A stretch of 64,000 nt of DNA from Halobellus clavatus (GTDB lineage Archaea; Halobacteriota; Halobacteria; Halobacteriales; Haloferacaceae). Under the pieces are notes generated by a model. That model was not told the DNA's origin. It made no database searches and worked only from the letters and a program-made list of their open reading frames with translations. A program made the position numbers and the translations under genes. Where the stretch lies: assembly GCF_900107195.1 (NCBI RefSeq), contig NZ_FNPB01000003.1:124001-188000 (forward strand), in the 5' to 3' direction. Below are positions 7,616 through 17,094 of this stretch, in pieces. The stretch's first letter is position 1; each line of letters opens with the position of its first letter.

Positions 7616-8277
7616 TCGAGCAGGAACGCCACGACCGCGGACGCCACCGCCGTCTCACGACCCACGAAGCGATGGCCCGCGTCGAATTCGGTGACGGTCC
7701 GGCCGTCCGCACGGGCGGCGGCGACGACCTCATCGACGTCTACGACGTCGTCGCGAGTGCCGTAGAAGACCCCCACGCGGACGGCCGGCGGAATCGCCTC
7801 AAGTGCAGCGGGGATATCCGTCTGCACGGACTCGGCCATCGAGGCGGATTCAGCGACGGCCCCCTCCTCACCGCCCAGCCTGCCCGGCGGGGCCACCGCG
7901 GCCACGGCGTCGACGACCGCGCCCCGGGCCGCCGCGGCGAGCGCGACGCCGGCACCGAAACTGTAGCCGAACAGGGCCACGCTGTCGTAGCGGTCTCGGG
8001 CCCACCGGACGGCGGCGGTCGCGTCCTGTCGCTCGCCTCGTCCCCGGTCCCACGCGCCGTAGTCGAAGCGCAGGCAGTCGACGCCGTGTTCGCCGAGCGC
8101 GTCGCTCACGGCAGCCAGCCGGCGATCGGTCCGGCTGCCACCGTGCTGCGGGTGCGGCGGGCACGCGACGACACACTCGCTTGACGACGCCGGGTCGGCG
8201 ACGGCGTCCGCGTCACCCGCGCTGTCGAGGGTTCCTCGGGCGTCGCGAGCGCCCGGTAGGAGTACCGTTTCGGTCAC
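7594..8277 (-). CDS. Alpha/beta hydrolase (dienelactone-hydrolase-like)
   Basis: A 227-residue alpha/beta-hydrolase fold protein. The nucleophile elbow is GYSFGAG (Ser), the oxyanion region follows CPPHPQHGGSRTD, a late acidic position is GTRDDVVD, and the final histidine is in AGHRFVG, giving a plausible Ser-Asp-His triad. The closest general type is the small hydrolases often annotated as dienelactone hydrolase-like or KANL2-like. The GTG at 8277 is preferred as start because it lies 27 nt from the TTAAAA element shared with divergent pspA; GTG at 8295 and TTG at 8322 are in-frame alternatives. Substrate unknown. Confidence 0.75.
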   Translation of the reverse strand: MTETVLLPGARDARGTLDSAGDADAVADPASSSECVVACPPHPQHGGSRTDRRLAAVSDALGEHGVDCLRFDYGAWDRGRGERQDATAAVRWARDRYDSVALFGYSFGAGVALAAAARGAVVDAVAAVAPPGRLGGEEGAVAESASMAESVQTDIPAALEAIPPAVRVGVFYGTRDDVVDVDEVVAAARADGRTVTEFDAGHRFVGRETAVASAVVAFLLDQAEDSR

Positions 8278-8290
8278 TTGCGAGGCGTTC

Positions 8291-8319
8291 GGCACGTGAG
8301 CTTTTAACTCCGGCGTGCC
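8291..8319. promoter_or_regulatory. Symmetric bidirectional promoter between hydrolase and pspA
   Basis: A TTTTAA box at 8302-8307 (TTAAAA on the other strand) is flanked by perfect 6-bp inverted repeats, GGCACG at 8291-8296 and CGTGCC at 8314-8319. The box centre is about 27 nt from both the pspA ATG (8331) and the hydrolase GTG (8277), so one element could serve leaderless transcripts both ways. Confidence 0.5.
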
Positions 8320-8330
8320 CAAACGGGACT

Positions 8331-9176
8331 ATGGGAATCCTCTCACGCGCGTCCTACGTCGTCCGATCGAAACTGAACTCCCTCCTCAACAGCGCTGAGG
8401 ACCCCTCGGAGACGCTCGATTACTCCTACGAGCAGATGCGTGACGAACTGCAGGACGTAAAGCAGGGAATCGCGGATCTGACGACCCAGAAGAAGCGGCT
8501 CGAGATCCAGAAGCGCCGGCTTGAGGAGAACGTCGAGAAGCACAACGAACAGGCCCGCGAGGCCGTCCGCCAGGACCGCGACGACCTCGCCCGGCAGGCG
8601 CTCGAAAAGAAGCAGGCGAAGATGAACCAGATCGAGGACCTCGAAGGACAGATCGCCGAGCTCCAGTCGACACAGGAAAACCTCGTCGAGAAGAAAAACG
8701 ACCTCCAGAACCGCATCGAGGAGTTCCGCACGAAGAAAGAGACGATGAAGGCTCGCTACGAGGCGGCCGAAGCGTCCTCACGGGTCTCAGAGGCACTCAC
8801 CGGTGTCGGCGACGAGATGGAAGACGTCTCACGGGCCATCGAGCGCGCCGAGGAACGGACCGACGAGATGGAAGCGCGCTCGGAAGCGATGGACGAACTC
8901 GTCGACACGGGCGCGTTCGACGACGCGATGTCGGACAAAGACAGCATCGACCGCGAACTGGAGAGCGGGCGGACGTCGTCGGAAGTCGATACCGAACTCG
9001 AGACGCTCAAGGCCGACGTCGACGGGAGCAACGAGAGCGCCGGGAACGCGAGCCCCGACGCCGACGTGGAATCGAGCGACGCCGCCGCCACCGACGTGGA
9101 GGAGGCACCCGAGGTCGACGTCGCCGACTCGGCGGTCGAGGCTGAACTCGAAGAGCTGAAAGACGACGACGCGTAG
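8331..9176 (+). CDS. pspA: PspA/IM30-family (ESCRT-III-like) protein
   Basis: A 281-residue, mostly helical protein. The N-terminus MGILSRASYVVRSKLNSLLNSAEDP is the amphipathic membrane-binding helix of PspA/Vipp1, and the following about 170 residues are long charged coiled-coil helices typical of the ESCRT-III-like fold. From about residue 190 the tail becomes acidic and low-complexity, a haloarchaeal extension. PspA proteins coat and stabilise stressed membranes. The ATG at 8331 gives the correct membrane helix; longer open frame upstream is a GC-driven artefact. It shares a divergent promoter with an alpha/beta hydrolase. Confidence 0.9.
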   Translation: MGILSRASYVVRSKLNSLLNSAEDPSETLDYSYEQMRDELQDVKQGIADLTTQKKRLEIQKRRLEENVEKHNEQAREAVRQDRDDLARQALEKKQAKMNQIEDLEGQIAELQSTQENLVEKKNDLQNRIEEFRTKKETMKARYEAAEASSRVSEALTGVGDEMEDVSRAIERAEERTDEMEARSEAMDELVDTGAFDDAMSDKDSIDRELESGRTSSEVDTELETLKADVDGSNESAGNASPDADVESSDAAATDVEEAPEVDVADSAVEAELEELKDDDA

Positions 9177-9220
9177 GTCGACCGGACCTTCTTTTCTCCG
9201 GGCCGTGAACGTCGACCCAG

Positions 9221-10345
9221 ATGGAGGACTCGGTATCGTCGGAGACGGGGCCTGAGGACACGATGCGACGGCGCGGTGAGGAGAACCGCCTCACCCTCTG
9301 GATTCTCTTGGAAGCGAACCGGTGGACTGTCGCAGGGGTGACCGTCGCCGTCTTCTTCGCGGGTGTGATCCTCGCGGCGATGATCGCTCCCGGTCGGATG
9401 AATATGAGCGCCGGCGATCCGGTCGAAACGCTCTTTCAGGGGTTCCTCACCGCCACGATCACCGGGGTCAGCCTGGTGGTGTCGATCAACTCCCTGGTGC
9501 TCTCACAGGAACTCGGGACGCTCGGCGATCAGCGCGAGCGGATGGAGGGCGCGATGTCGTTCCGCCGGGACCTCGAGGCGGAACTCGGTCGCAACACCGC
9601 GCCGGCGACCCCCGCGGCGTTCCTGCAACTCCTCGTCGATGCGCTCGAGTCGCGTGCCGAGCGTCTCGAGGAGGCGGTCGAGAGTGCCGCCGTCGACGAT
9701 CAGATACAGCTGTACGCGGCGGATCTCAGAAACCACGCCGCAACGGTCGGTGACGACCTTTCGGGCCGACAGTTCGGCACGTTCGGCGTCCTTTCGGCGG
9801 CGCTCGACTTCAACTACTCGTGGAAGATCCAGGAGGCGCGTCGCCTGCGAAACCAACTCGCCGCGGATGCGGACAATGGCGGCGACGACGAAGAGACGTC
9901 GACCCTCGAGGCCGCGACCGGTGGAGTCGGCGACGTCTGGGCGCGTCTCGACGACATCGTGTCGCTGCTGACGCTCTTCGGCCCCGCTCGCGAGCACATC
10001 AAGACGCTGTACTTCCAGTGGGAACTCGTCGACCTCTCACGGGCGATGCTCTACAGTGCGGTCCCCGCGCTCATCGTCGCGACGAGTATGATCCTCTTCC
10101 AGGACGCACTCGACCCGCTCACCGGGACGACGCTGGGTGTCAATCACTTCGTCTGGGTGGTCGCCGCGGCGGCGTCGGTCGCGCTCGCGCCGTTCGCGAT
10201 CCTGCTCTCGTTCATCCTCCGACTCGGCACGGTCGCCAAGCGGACGCTCTCGATCGGACCGTTCATCCTCCGGACCACGGCCGACGACGAGGCCGTTGCG
10301 TCGACGCCCGGCACCGACGAGGAGGACCGGGACGGCGGAGAGTAG
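9221..10345 (+). CDS. Integral membrane protein, haloarchaeal, unknown function
   Basis: A 374-residue protein with two hydrophobic hairpins. Helices lie at about 33-55 and 73-95, then a hydrophilic, partly helical domain of about 170 residues (about 100-270), then two more helices at about 275-298 and 310-335, and an acidic tail. No enzyme motif is recognised. Possible roles are transport regulation or signalling across the membrane, but this is guesswork. It follows pspA by 44 nt with a weak TTCTTTT promoter-like stretch, so it may also be read through from pspA. Confidence 0.7.
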   Translation: MEDSVSSETGPEDTMRRRGEENRLTLWILLEANRWTVAGVTVAVFFAGVILAAMIAPGRMNMSAGDPVETLFQGFLTATITGVSLVVSINSLVLSQELGTLGDQRERMEGAMSFRRDLEAELGRNTAPATPAAFLQLLVDALESRAERLEEAVESAAVDDQIQLYAADLRNHAATVGDDLSGRQFGTFGVLSAALDFNYSWKIQEARRLRNQLAADADNGGDDEETSTLEAATGGVGDVWARLDDIVSLLTLFGPAREHIKTLYFQWELVDLSRAMLYSAVPALIVATSMILFQDALDPLTGTTLGVNHFVWVVAAAASVALAPFAILLSFILRLGTVAKRTLSIGPFILRTTADDEAVASTPGTDEEDRDGGE

Positions 10346-10391
10346 CCGCGCAGTCGACAGTATCAGTACCCACCGGCCTCCACACCCAGGT

Positions 10392-11963
10392 ATGACTGAA
10401 ACGACCGACGCAGTCCGCGCCGCGCTCGATCCGGATCACTGCGCGGCGTTCGCGGAGCGGGTCGATGCCGAAGCAGAAGCGTTGCAGGGGGCGATCCGTG
10501 CGGGCGTCTTCGACGCGACGCACTTCGCCGTCGGCCTCGAACTCGAGGGGTACGTCGTCGACGGCGCGGGGCGGATCGCGCCGGCGCCCGAGCGACTCTT
10601 CGAGATCGACGGGTGTAGTCGCGAACTCGGGCTCCACAACGCCGAGTTACACACTGATCCCGACGTGGTCTCCGGGGCGGGTCTCCGCCGCCAGTTCGAC
10701 GAGTTGCGGGCGACACACCGCGACGTCCGGACGGCGCTGGAAGGCGACGGCCTGGACTTCGTCCTCGACGCGATGTGGACACACGGCCCCGAGATGGGGT
10801 CGCTCGAGTATCTCGAAGCGGGCGAGGAGACCGACGGCGTGTTCCTCGCGACGCATATGCGTCCGGTGCCGCGGTACGTGGCGCTCGATCAGGAGATCCG
10901 GCGGCGCAACGGCGGGGTCATCGAGATGGACCTCCCGGGGCTCTCAGAGACCAGTTCGATGCTCGTCGAATCGCTGGCGACCTCGATGCAGCCGCACCTA
11001 CAGATCCCCGATCCCGACGACGTCCCGGCGTATCTGAACGTCGCGACCCGAACGATGGGCCCGATCCTCTCGCTGACCGCTAACTCGCCGTTCCTGCCGG
11101 CGGACCGCTATGAGTCCGACCTTGGAGCGGACGTGCTCGATCGGACACCGCACGAACTGCGCGTGCCGATCTTCGAGCGATCCGTCGACGACGGATCGAA
11201 CAAGTGTCGGCTTCCCCGCGACGTGGACTCGATCGAGGCGGTGATCGACCGAATGGCCGACGATCCGACCCTCGTGGCCGCCCCGGACCTCATCGACGAC
11301 ATCGCGGGCGAGAACGGAACGGCCGCCGCCGGCCCCGATTCGGGGGCCGCGGCCGCCGCAGAGTTCCCCGCGTTCGCCGCGAAGCGCGGCACGTACTGGC
11401 GGTGGGTCAGGCCGGTCTTCGGCGGCGACCACCCCCGCGACGCCGACGGCGAGCACCTCGCGGAGGCCGACGGCAACTCCGTCCGGATCGAGTACCGACC
11501 CCTGCCGACGCAGCCGACGATCCGGGACACCGTCGGCGTGCAAGCGCTCGTCGCGGGCGTCCTCCGCGGCGTCGACGCGGCGGGCCACCCGCTCTCGGAC
11601 CTCCCGTGGGCGGACGCCCGGGACTCGTTCTACGCGGCGGTCGACGACGGCCCGGACGCGGAACTGCACTGGCTGAGGGACGACGGCGACGCGACGTCGG
11701 CGACCGCGCAGATCTACGACGAACTGTTCTCGCTGGCGCGGCTCGGACTGGACGAACTCGGCGTGGACGAAGCGTCGATCGAATGGGCGCTCAGCCCCAT
11801 CGAAGCGCGGCGGGACGCGGAGTACACCTCACCGAGCGCGTGGAAGCGTGCTCGAGCGCAGAAGGCCCGAGAGGAGGGAGCCTCGCTTCCGGACGCGGTC
11901 CGGGAGATGCAGGCGGCGTACGTCAACCGGGCGGCCGGCGGCGTGCCGTTCGCAGAGTGGTGA
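10392..11963 (+). CDS. Glutamate-cysteine ligase-like protein (copy 1)
   Basis: A 523-residue carboxylate-amine ligase of the glutamine-synthetase-like GCS family. Diagnostic features are VGLELEGYVVD (Glu50, Glu52, predicted metal/ATP ligands), LGLHNAELHTDP (the GLHN block), SMQPHLQIPDPDD, and GTYWRWVRPVF followed by IEYRPLPTQPT (the C-terminal substrate region). Such enzymes form gamma-glutamylcysteine or related gamma-glutamyl amides using ATP. Haloarchaea use gamma-glutamylcysteine as a major thiol, but the well-known haloarchaeal GshA is a different, shorter protein, so the substrate is open. A paralogue with aligned motifs is at 55870-57402. The ATG at 10392 gives matching N-termini in both copies. 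Confidence 0.78.
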   Translation: MTETTDAVRAALDPDHCAAFAERVDAEAEALQGAIRAGVFDATHFAVGLELEGYVVDGAGRIAPAPERLFEIDGCSRELGLHNAELHTDPDVVSGAGLRRQFDELRATHRDVRTALEGDGLDFVLDAMWTHGPEMGSLEYLEAGEETDGVFLATHMRPVPRYVALDQEIRRRNGGVIEMDLPGLSETSSMLVESLATSMQPHLQIPDPDDVPAYLNVATRTMGPILSLTANSPFLPADRYESDLGADVLDRTPHELRVPIFERSVDDGSNKCRLPRDVDSIEAVIDRMADDPTLVAAPDLIDDIAGENGTAAAGPDSGAAAAAEFPAFAAKRGTYWRWVRPVFGGDHPRDADGEHLAEADGNSVRIEYRPLPTQPTIRDTVGVQALVAGVLRGVDAAGHPLSDLPWADARDSFYAAVDDGPDAELHWLRDDGDATSATAQIYDELFSLARLGLDELGVDEASIEWALSPIEARRDAEYTSPSAWKRARAQKAREEGASLPDAVREMQAAYVNRAAGGVPFAEW

Positions 11964-11988
11964 CGCCGACCGGACCGAGACGCGGCCA

Positions 11989-12399
11989 TCAGGCGTCCGG
12001 CCCGGTCACCTCGTCGAGACGCTCGAAGTACGCCTCCCGCGGAATCTGGTAGGCGTCCCGGTAGTCGACCGCCCCGGTCGCGAACCGCCGCGCGAGGTCG
12101 TTCGCCCCCGCGATCGCCGCGTCCCGGCTGTCGTAGGACTCGGTGACCGCTTCGACTTCCGGCTCCAACGTGAGCACGACGTGCCAGGTCGACGTGGGCC
12201 GCCGGGAGGCGCCCGGACGCGGTGCTCGCGACCGATTCGAGATCAGAATCGTGGGGAGACACTCCGCGGGCAGTCCCGCCTGTTCGTTAAACACGTCCGG
12301 TCGAAACACGAGGATCCGTCGGCCCCGGGGCTCGTCGTTCCAGAGCGTCCATCCGCCCGGCGGCTCGTCGGCCGGCGACTCGTCGGGAGACTCACTCAT
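11989..12399 (-). CDS. Conserved haloarchaeal hypothetical protein
   Basis: A 136-residue soluble, mixed alpha/beta protein. Features are an acidic Pro/Ser-rich N-terminus, a beta-rich centre (WTLWNDEPRGRRILVFRPDVFNEQAG, LPTILISNRS, STWHVVLTLEP) and a helical end (SRDAAIAGANDLARRFATGAVDYRDAY). I do not recognise a function. Read on the minus strand, a TATA-like ATATTTGTA (12421-12430) lies about 27 nt before the ATG at 12399, so the transcript is probably leaderless. It is convergent with the glutamate-cysteine-ligase-like gene, 25 nt apart. Confidence 0.7.
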   Translation of the reverse strand: MSESPDESPADEPPGGWTLWNDEPRGRRILVFRPDVFNEQAGLPAECLPTILISNRSRAPRPGASRRPTSTWHVVLTLEPEVEAVTESYDSRDAAIAGANDLARRFATGAVDYRDAYQIPREAYFERLDEVTGPDA

Positions 12400-12737
12400 A
12401 CCGGTCGTTCCGTCTGCGCCTACAAATATCGTGGCCTCAGCGCCGATTCGGTGACCGCGCGGGCACGGATCCCAGAACCGAAGGAAGGCTTATGTGTGTG
12501 TGACCCTCACACACGTTCAGTCTCGGTCGATCGGATCGAGCGACGACGTAGCACGCACCGCACGCTGAATCCCGACGTTCTGTCGTTCCACGACGCCGTG
12601 TCGCTGTCGCCCCTGCGCCGTATCGTCGCCGCGTGAGTACCGGAACGTTCGCGTTCCGTGGACGTCGCGAACGCGCGACGCCGTTCGCCGCCGGCCGTCC
12701 GAACGCCGGCCCACGTCGCTCCCGAGACGGAGAAACA
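12400..12737. other. Intergenic region upstream of the PrkA operon
   Basis: This 338-nt gap holds the minus-strand promoter of the 11989-12399 gene and the plus-strand promoter of the prkA operon with its palindrome. The remaining roughly 220 nt before the prkA ATG contain no convincing ORF. They would be a long 5' leader if transcription starts near 12517. Confidence 0.55.
12487..12514 (+). promoter_or_regulatory. Promoter with 8-bp-arm palindrome, PrkA operon
   Basis: A TATA-like GGCTTATG (12488-12495) is directly followed by GTGTGTGA-CCC-TCACACAC (12496-12514), a perfect inverted repeat with 8-bp arms. It sits between the TATA box and the expected transcription start, a typical repressor-operator position. 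Confidence 0.5.
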
Positions 12738-14807
12738 ATGAACGGTGACAGAGCAACCCTCGAATCCCTGAGTCGGCAGTACAAGGACTCGGTGCCCGAA
12801 GACCTCCGCGAAGCGAAGTCGTTCGAGTGGTACCTCGATGCGGTGTACGAGGACCCCCGAATCGCTCGCAACGCCCACCAGCGGGTGGCCGATATGTTCG
12901 ACCACTACGGCACTGACTACGACGAAGACGCCGGTGTCGTCGAGTATCGGATGGCCGCGGAGGACCCACTGCACGACGGCGAGAACACCTTCTACGGCCG
13001 GGAGGTCCACGAGTCGATCCACGAATTCGTGAACAAAGTGAAGTCCGGCGCGCGGGGACTCGGCCCCGAGAAGCGGATCAAACTCCTCTTGGGCCCGGTG
13101 GGCTCCGGGAAGTCCCACTTCGACTGGATGGTCCGCCGGTACTTCGAGGACTACACAGCCACCGATGCGGGCCGGATGTACACGTTCCGGTGGACGGACC
13201 TCTGCGACGTCATCCGCGATCAGGACCCCGAAGACGACGTCGTAACCTCGCCGATGAACCAGGATCCGCTCGTCCTGCTCCCGCAGGAGCAGCGCGACGG
13301 GGTGATCGAGCGACTCAACGAGGCTCTGGACGCGCCGTACACGATCCGAAACGATCAAACGCTCGATCCCGCCTCGGAGTTCTACCTCGACCAGTTACTC
13401 GCCCACTACGACGACGACCTCGAGGCGGTCTTGAACAACCACGTCGAGATCGTCCGACTCGTCGCGAGCGAGAACAAACGCCAGTGCGTCGAGACGTTCG
13501 AGCCCAAAGACAAGAAGAACCAGGACGAGACCGAACTCACCGGCGACGTCAACTACTCGAAGTTAGCCGTCTACGGCGAGTCCGACCCCCGGGCGTTCGA
13601 TTACTCCGGGGCCTTCTGCAACGCCAACCGCGGCCTGTTCTCCGGCGAGGAACTGCTGAAACTCCAGCGTGAGTTCCTCTATGACTTCCTGCACGCCTCC
13701 CAGGAGCAGACGATCAAGCCGAAGAACAACCCCCGGATCGACATCGACCAGGTGATCGTCGGCCGGACGAATATGCCCGAGTATCGAGAGAAGAAGGGCG
13801 ACGAGAAGATGGAGGCGTTCAACGACCGCACGAAGCGAATCGACTTCCCGTACGTGCTCGAGTACGACGAGGAGGCCGAAATCTACCGGAAGATGCTCCG
13901 GAACGCCGACGTGCCGGATATGCACATCGAACCCCACGCCCTGGAGATGGCGGGGCTGTTCGGCGTGCTCACTCGGGTCACAGAGCCGGACGACAGCGTC
14001 TCGCTCGTCCAGAAGGCGAAGGCCTACAACGGAGAGATCGACGACGGCGACGACGTCGACGTCAGGAAACTCAGAGAGAGCGGGGAGGAGCGCGCCGACA
14101 TCGCTGAGGGGATGAACGGCGTCTCCGCGCGCTTCATCGGCGACGAGATCGCGGAGGCGATTATGGACTCGACCCACCGCGATCGGTCCTACCTCTCGCC
14201 GCTGTCGGTGTTCTCACACTTCGAGGCGAACCTCGAGAACCACGGGTCGATCCCCGAGGAGAATCTCGATCGCTACTACCGCTACCTCGAACTGGTCCGC
14301 GAGGAGTACAAAGAGCGCGCGATCGAGGACGTCCGCCACGCGTTGGCGTACGACCTCGACGAGATTCAGCGACAGGGCGAGAAGTACATGGACCACGTGA
14401 TGGCCTACATCGACGACGATACCGTCGAGGACGAACTCACCGGCCGAGAGCAGGACCCCGACGAGACGTTCCTCCGCTCGGTCGAGGAGAAACTCGACAT
14501 TCCGGAGGATCGGAAGGACGACTTCCGACAGGAAGTCTCAAACTGGGTGTCCCGTCGCGCCCGCGACGGTACCTCCTTCGACCCGCAGGACAACGACCGG
14601 CTCCGTCGGGCCCTGGAGCGCAAACTCTGGGAAGACAAGAAGCACAACATCAACTTCTCAGCGCTCGTCAGCGCGAACGAACTCGACGACGACGAGCGCA
14701 GCGCGTGGATCGACGCGCTGATCGAACAAGGGTACTCACCCGAGGGAGCCAAGGAGGTGCTCGAGTTCGCCGGCGCGGAGGTGGCAAAGAGCGAACTCGA
14801 GGGGTAA
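12738..14807 (+). CDS. prkA: PrkA-family AAA+ serine protein kinase (first copy)
   Basis: A 689-residue protein of the PrkA/YeaG family. The N-terminal AAA-type domain has its Walker A at GPVGSGKSH (119-127). YSGAFCNANRGLFSGEELLKLQREFLYDFLHASQEQ is the family block around Walker B, and DQVIVGRTNMPEY and RTKRIDFPYVLEYDEE follow. The C-terminal half (about 480-689) is the PrkA kinase-like region. In bacteria YeaG/PrkA is a stress- and starvation-linked serine kinase working with YeaH. It is the first gene of a four-gene operon; the next starts one base after its stop. The ATG at 12738 gives the family N-terminus. Confidence 0.92.
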   Translation: MNGDRATLESLSRQYKDSVPEDLREAKSFEWYLDAVYEDPRIARNAHQRVADMFDHYGTDYDEDAGVVEYRMAAEDPLHDGENTFYGREVHESIHEFVNKVKSGARGLGPEKRIKLLLGPVGSGKSHFDWMVRRYFEDYTATDAGRMYTFRWTDLCDVIRDQDPEDDVVTSPMNQDPLVLLPQEQRDGVIERLNEALDAPYTIRNDQTLDPASEFYLDQLLAHYDDDLEAVLNNHVEIVRLVASENKRQCVETFEPKDKKNQDETELTGDVNYSKLAVYGESDPRAFDYSGAFCNANRGLFSGEELLKLQREFLYDFLHASQEQTIKPKNNPRIDIDQVIVGRTNMPEYREKKGDEKMEAFNDRTKRIDFPYVLEYDEEAEIYRKMLRNADVPDMHIEPHALEMAGLFGVLTRVTEPDDSVSLVQKAKAYNGEIDDGDDVDVRKLRESGEERADIAEGMNGVSARFIGDEIAEAIMDSTHRDRSYLSPLSVFSHFEANLENHGSIPEENLDRYYRYLELVREEYKERAIEDVRHALAYDLDEIQRQGEKYMDHVMAYIDDDTVEDELTGREQDPDETFLRSVEEKLDIPEDRKDDFRQEVSNWVSRRARDGTSFDPQDNDRLRRALERKLWEDKKHNINFSALVSANELDDDERSAWIDALIEQGYSPEGAKEVLEFAGAEVAKSELEG

Positions 14808-14808
14808 G

Positions 14809-17094
14809 ATGAGTTCACACACCGACGCGGCGCGCGAGTATCTCGACCGCGCCGACGACCACCTCCGCGGCACGTACGAGGAGCCGATGAGCCTCGCGGC
14901 CTACGTCGACGCCGCCTTCGAGCGGCCCTCGATCGCTGCACACGCCTCGAAGTACCTGCTCGACGCCATCGAGTCGATGGGGACGCGCGAGGTGCTAGAG
15001 GAAGGCGAGACGCGCGAGCGCTATCGCTTCTTCGACGATCCCGCGAACGATGGGGAACACGCCGTGCTCGGGAACACGGAGGTGCTGAACCGCTTCGTCG
15101 ACGACCTCCGAACGATCGCCGCCGGGCGGGGCAAATCCGAGAAGATTCTCTGGTTCGACGGGCCCACCGCGACCGGGAAATCCGAATTGAAGCGCTGTCT
15201 GATCAACGGCCTGCGCGCGTACTCACGCACCGACGCCGGTCGGCGCTACACCGTCGAGTGGAACGTCGCTGCCGGCCGGGAAACCCGCGGACTGTCCTAC
15301 GGTGACGAAGCCGGACCGGAGCGGGAAGACGACTGGTACGAGAGTCCCGTGCAGGCGCACCCGCTCTCGGTGTTTCCCGAATCCGTCCGATCAGAGCTGC
15401 TGGACGGACTGAACAGCGAGTCCGGTGACCACGTCCCGATCGCCGTCGAGAACGATCTCGATCCGTTCTCGCGGGAGGCGTACGAGCACCTCGAAGAGCA
15501 GTACCGCCGAGAGGGCACGCGCGATCTGTTCTCGGCGGTCACGGATCCGACGCACCTCCGCGTGAAGAACTACGTCGTCGACGTGGGGCGAGGGATCGGC
15601 GTCCTCCACTCCGAAGACGACGGCTCGCCGAAGGAGCGACTCGTCGGGTCGTGGATGCCGGGGATGCTCCGCGAACTCGACTCGCGGGGGCGCAAGAACC
15701 CGCAGGCGTTCAGTTACGACGGCGTTCTCTCGCAGGGCAACGGCCTCCTGACTATCGTCGAGGACGCCGCCCAGCACGCGGACCTGCTGCAGAAACTCCT
15801 GAACGTCCCCGACGAGGGGCACGTCAAACTGGACAAGGGGATCGGGATGGACGTCGACACCCAGTTGTTGATCATCTCGAACCCCGACCTCGACGCCGAA
15901 CTGGACAAGTACGCCGATCGTAACGGCCGCGACCCGCTGAAGGCACTCAAGCGCCGACTCGACAAGCGGGAGTTCCGCTACCTCACGAACGTCTCACTCG
16001 AAGCGGAACTGATCCGCAGAGAGCTCACCGACGAGACGGCGGTCTGGGACGTCGAAGACGAGTCGGACCTGCGCGAGCAGATCCGCGCGCCGCTCGAACT
16101 CGACGTCCGAAGCGCGCCGGGCACGGTCGACACGCGGGAACTCGCCCCGCACACCGTGGAGGCAGCCGCGATGTACAGCGTCCTCACGCGACTCGACGGC
16201 GACGACGTTCCCAGCGGTTACGACCTCGTCGACAAGGCGCTGCTCTTCGACTTCGGCTACATCCAGGAGGGCGACACCCGGACGGCCATCGACGAGTTCG
16301 AGTTCGAGGGCGAAGAGGGCGTCCACGGCATCCCGGTCACCTACACCCGCGACGTCATCGCGGACCTGCTCCACGAGGACACGGGTCGCCGCCACGCCGA
16401 CTTGGACGTCGAGCGCGTGCTCCTCCCCGAGGACGTGCTGGACGCGATGGCCGATGGGCTCCGCGATGCCCCCGTCTTCTCGCGCTCGGAGCGCGCGGAG
16501 TACGAGGGTCGCGTGACCCAGGCCAAAGAGTACGTCCTCGAACGGCAGGAAGAGGACGTCCTCGAAGCGCTGTTAGCGGACCGCTCAGTCGAGCGCGAGA
16601 CGGTCGCCGAATACGTCGAGCACGTCTACGCCTGGGCCGGCGACGAGCAGATCGAGACCGAGCGCGGCCCGGTCGACCCGGACCCGCTCTTGATGAAGTT
16701 GTTCGAAACCGAACAGTTGGGTCGCTTCACCGACGGCGACTACCTGTCGAACCAACCGACGAAGAAGGTCAAACAGTTCCGTCGCGAGAAGGTCATCACC
16801 GCGCTGAACCGCTACGCCTGGGAGAACCGCGACGAGGGCTTCACCGTCGACGACGTGGAACTTTCGGAGATCCCGGTCATCAGATCCGTCCTCGACGCGT
16901 ACGACTGGGACGACGTCAGGCGACTCTACGAGGACTTCGATCCCGACCAGTGGGACGATCCGCCGGAAGACACCGAGACGGCGCGGCTCAAGGCCCAGAC
17001 GATCGAGGAACTGACCGACCGCGGCTACACTGAGGCCTCCGCCGAACTGACGAGCCGCGCGGTCGTCCGGGAGGTGCGTCACCGATGGGACTGA
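14809..17094 (+). CDS. prkA: PrkA-family AAA+ protein (second, divergent copy)
   Basis: A 761-residue second PrkA homologue. Its Walker A is GPTATGKSE (118-126). The family block reads [32 protein letters not shown], and the sensor region [11 protein letters not shown] replaces the RTNMPEY of copy 1. It is longer and clearly divergent from its neighbour, so the two are old paralogues rather than a recent duplication. Family members form oligomeric AAA+ assemblies, so a mixed complex with copy 1 is plausible (inference). It overlaps the downstream DUF444 gene by 10 nt. Confidence 0.88.
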   Translation: MSSHTDAAREYLDRADDHLRGTYEEPMSLAAYVDAAFERPSIAAHASKYLLDAIESMGTREVLEEGETRERYRFFDDPANDGEHAVLGNTEVLNRFVDDLRTIAAGRGKSEKILWFDGPTATGKSELKRCLINGLRAYSRTDAGRRYTVEWNVAAGRETRGLSYGDEAGPEREDDWYESPVQAHPLSVFPESVRSELLDGLNSESGDHVPIAVENDLDPFSREAYEHLEEQYRREGTRDLFSAVTDPTHLRVKNYVVDVGRGIGVLHSEDDGSPKERLVGSWMPGMLRELDSRGRKNPQAFSYDGVLSQGNGLLTIVEDAAQHADLLQKLLNVPDEGHVKLDKGIGMDVDTQLLIISNPDLDAELDKYADRNGRDPLKALKRRLDKREFRYLTNVSLEAELIRRELTDETAVWDVEDESDLREQIRAPLELDVRSAPGTVDTRELAPHTVEAAAMYSVLTRLDGDDVPSGYDLVDKALLFDFGYIQEGDTRTAIDEFEFEGEEGVHGIPVTYTRDVIADLLHEDTGRRHADLDVERVLLPEDVLDAMADGLRDAPVFSRSERAEYEGRVTQAKEYVLERQEEDVLEALLADRSVERETVAEYVEHVYAWAGDEQIETERGPVDPDPLLMKLFETEQLGRFTDGDYLSNQPTKKVKQFRREKVITALNRYAWENRDEGFTVDDVELSEIPVIRSVLDAYDWDDVRRLYEDFDPDQWDDPPEDTETARLKAQTIEELTDRGYTEASAELTSRAVVREVRHRWD

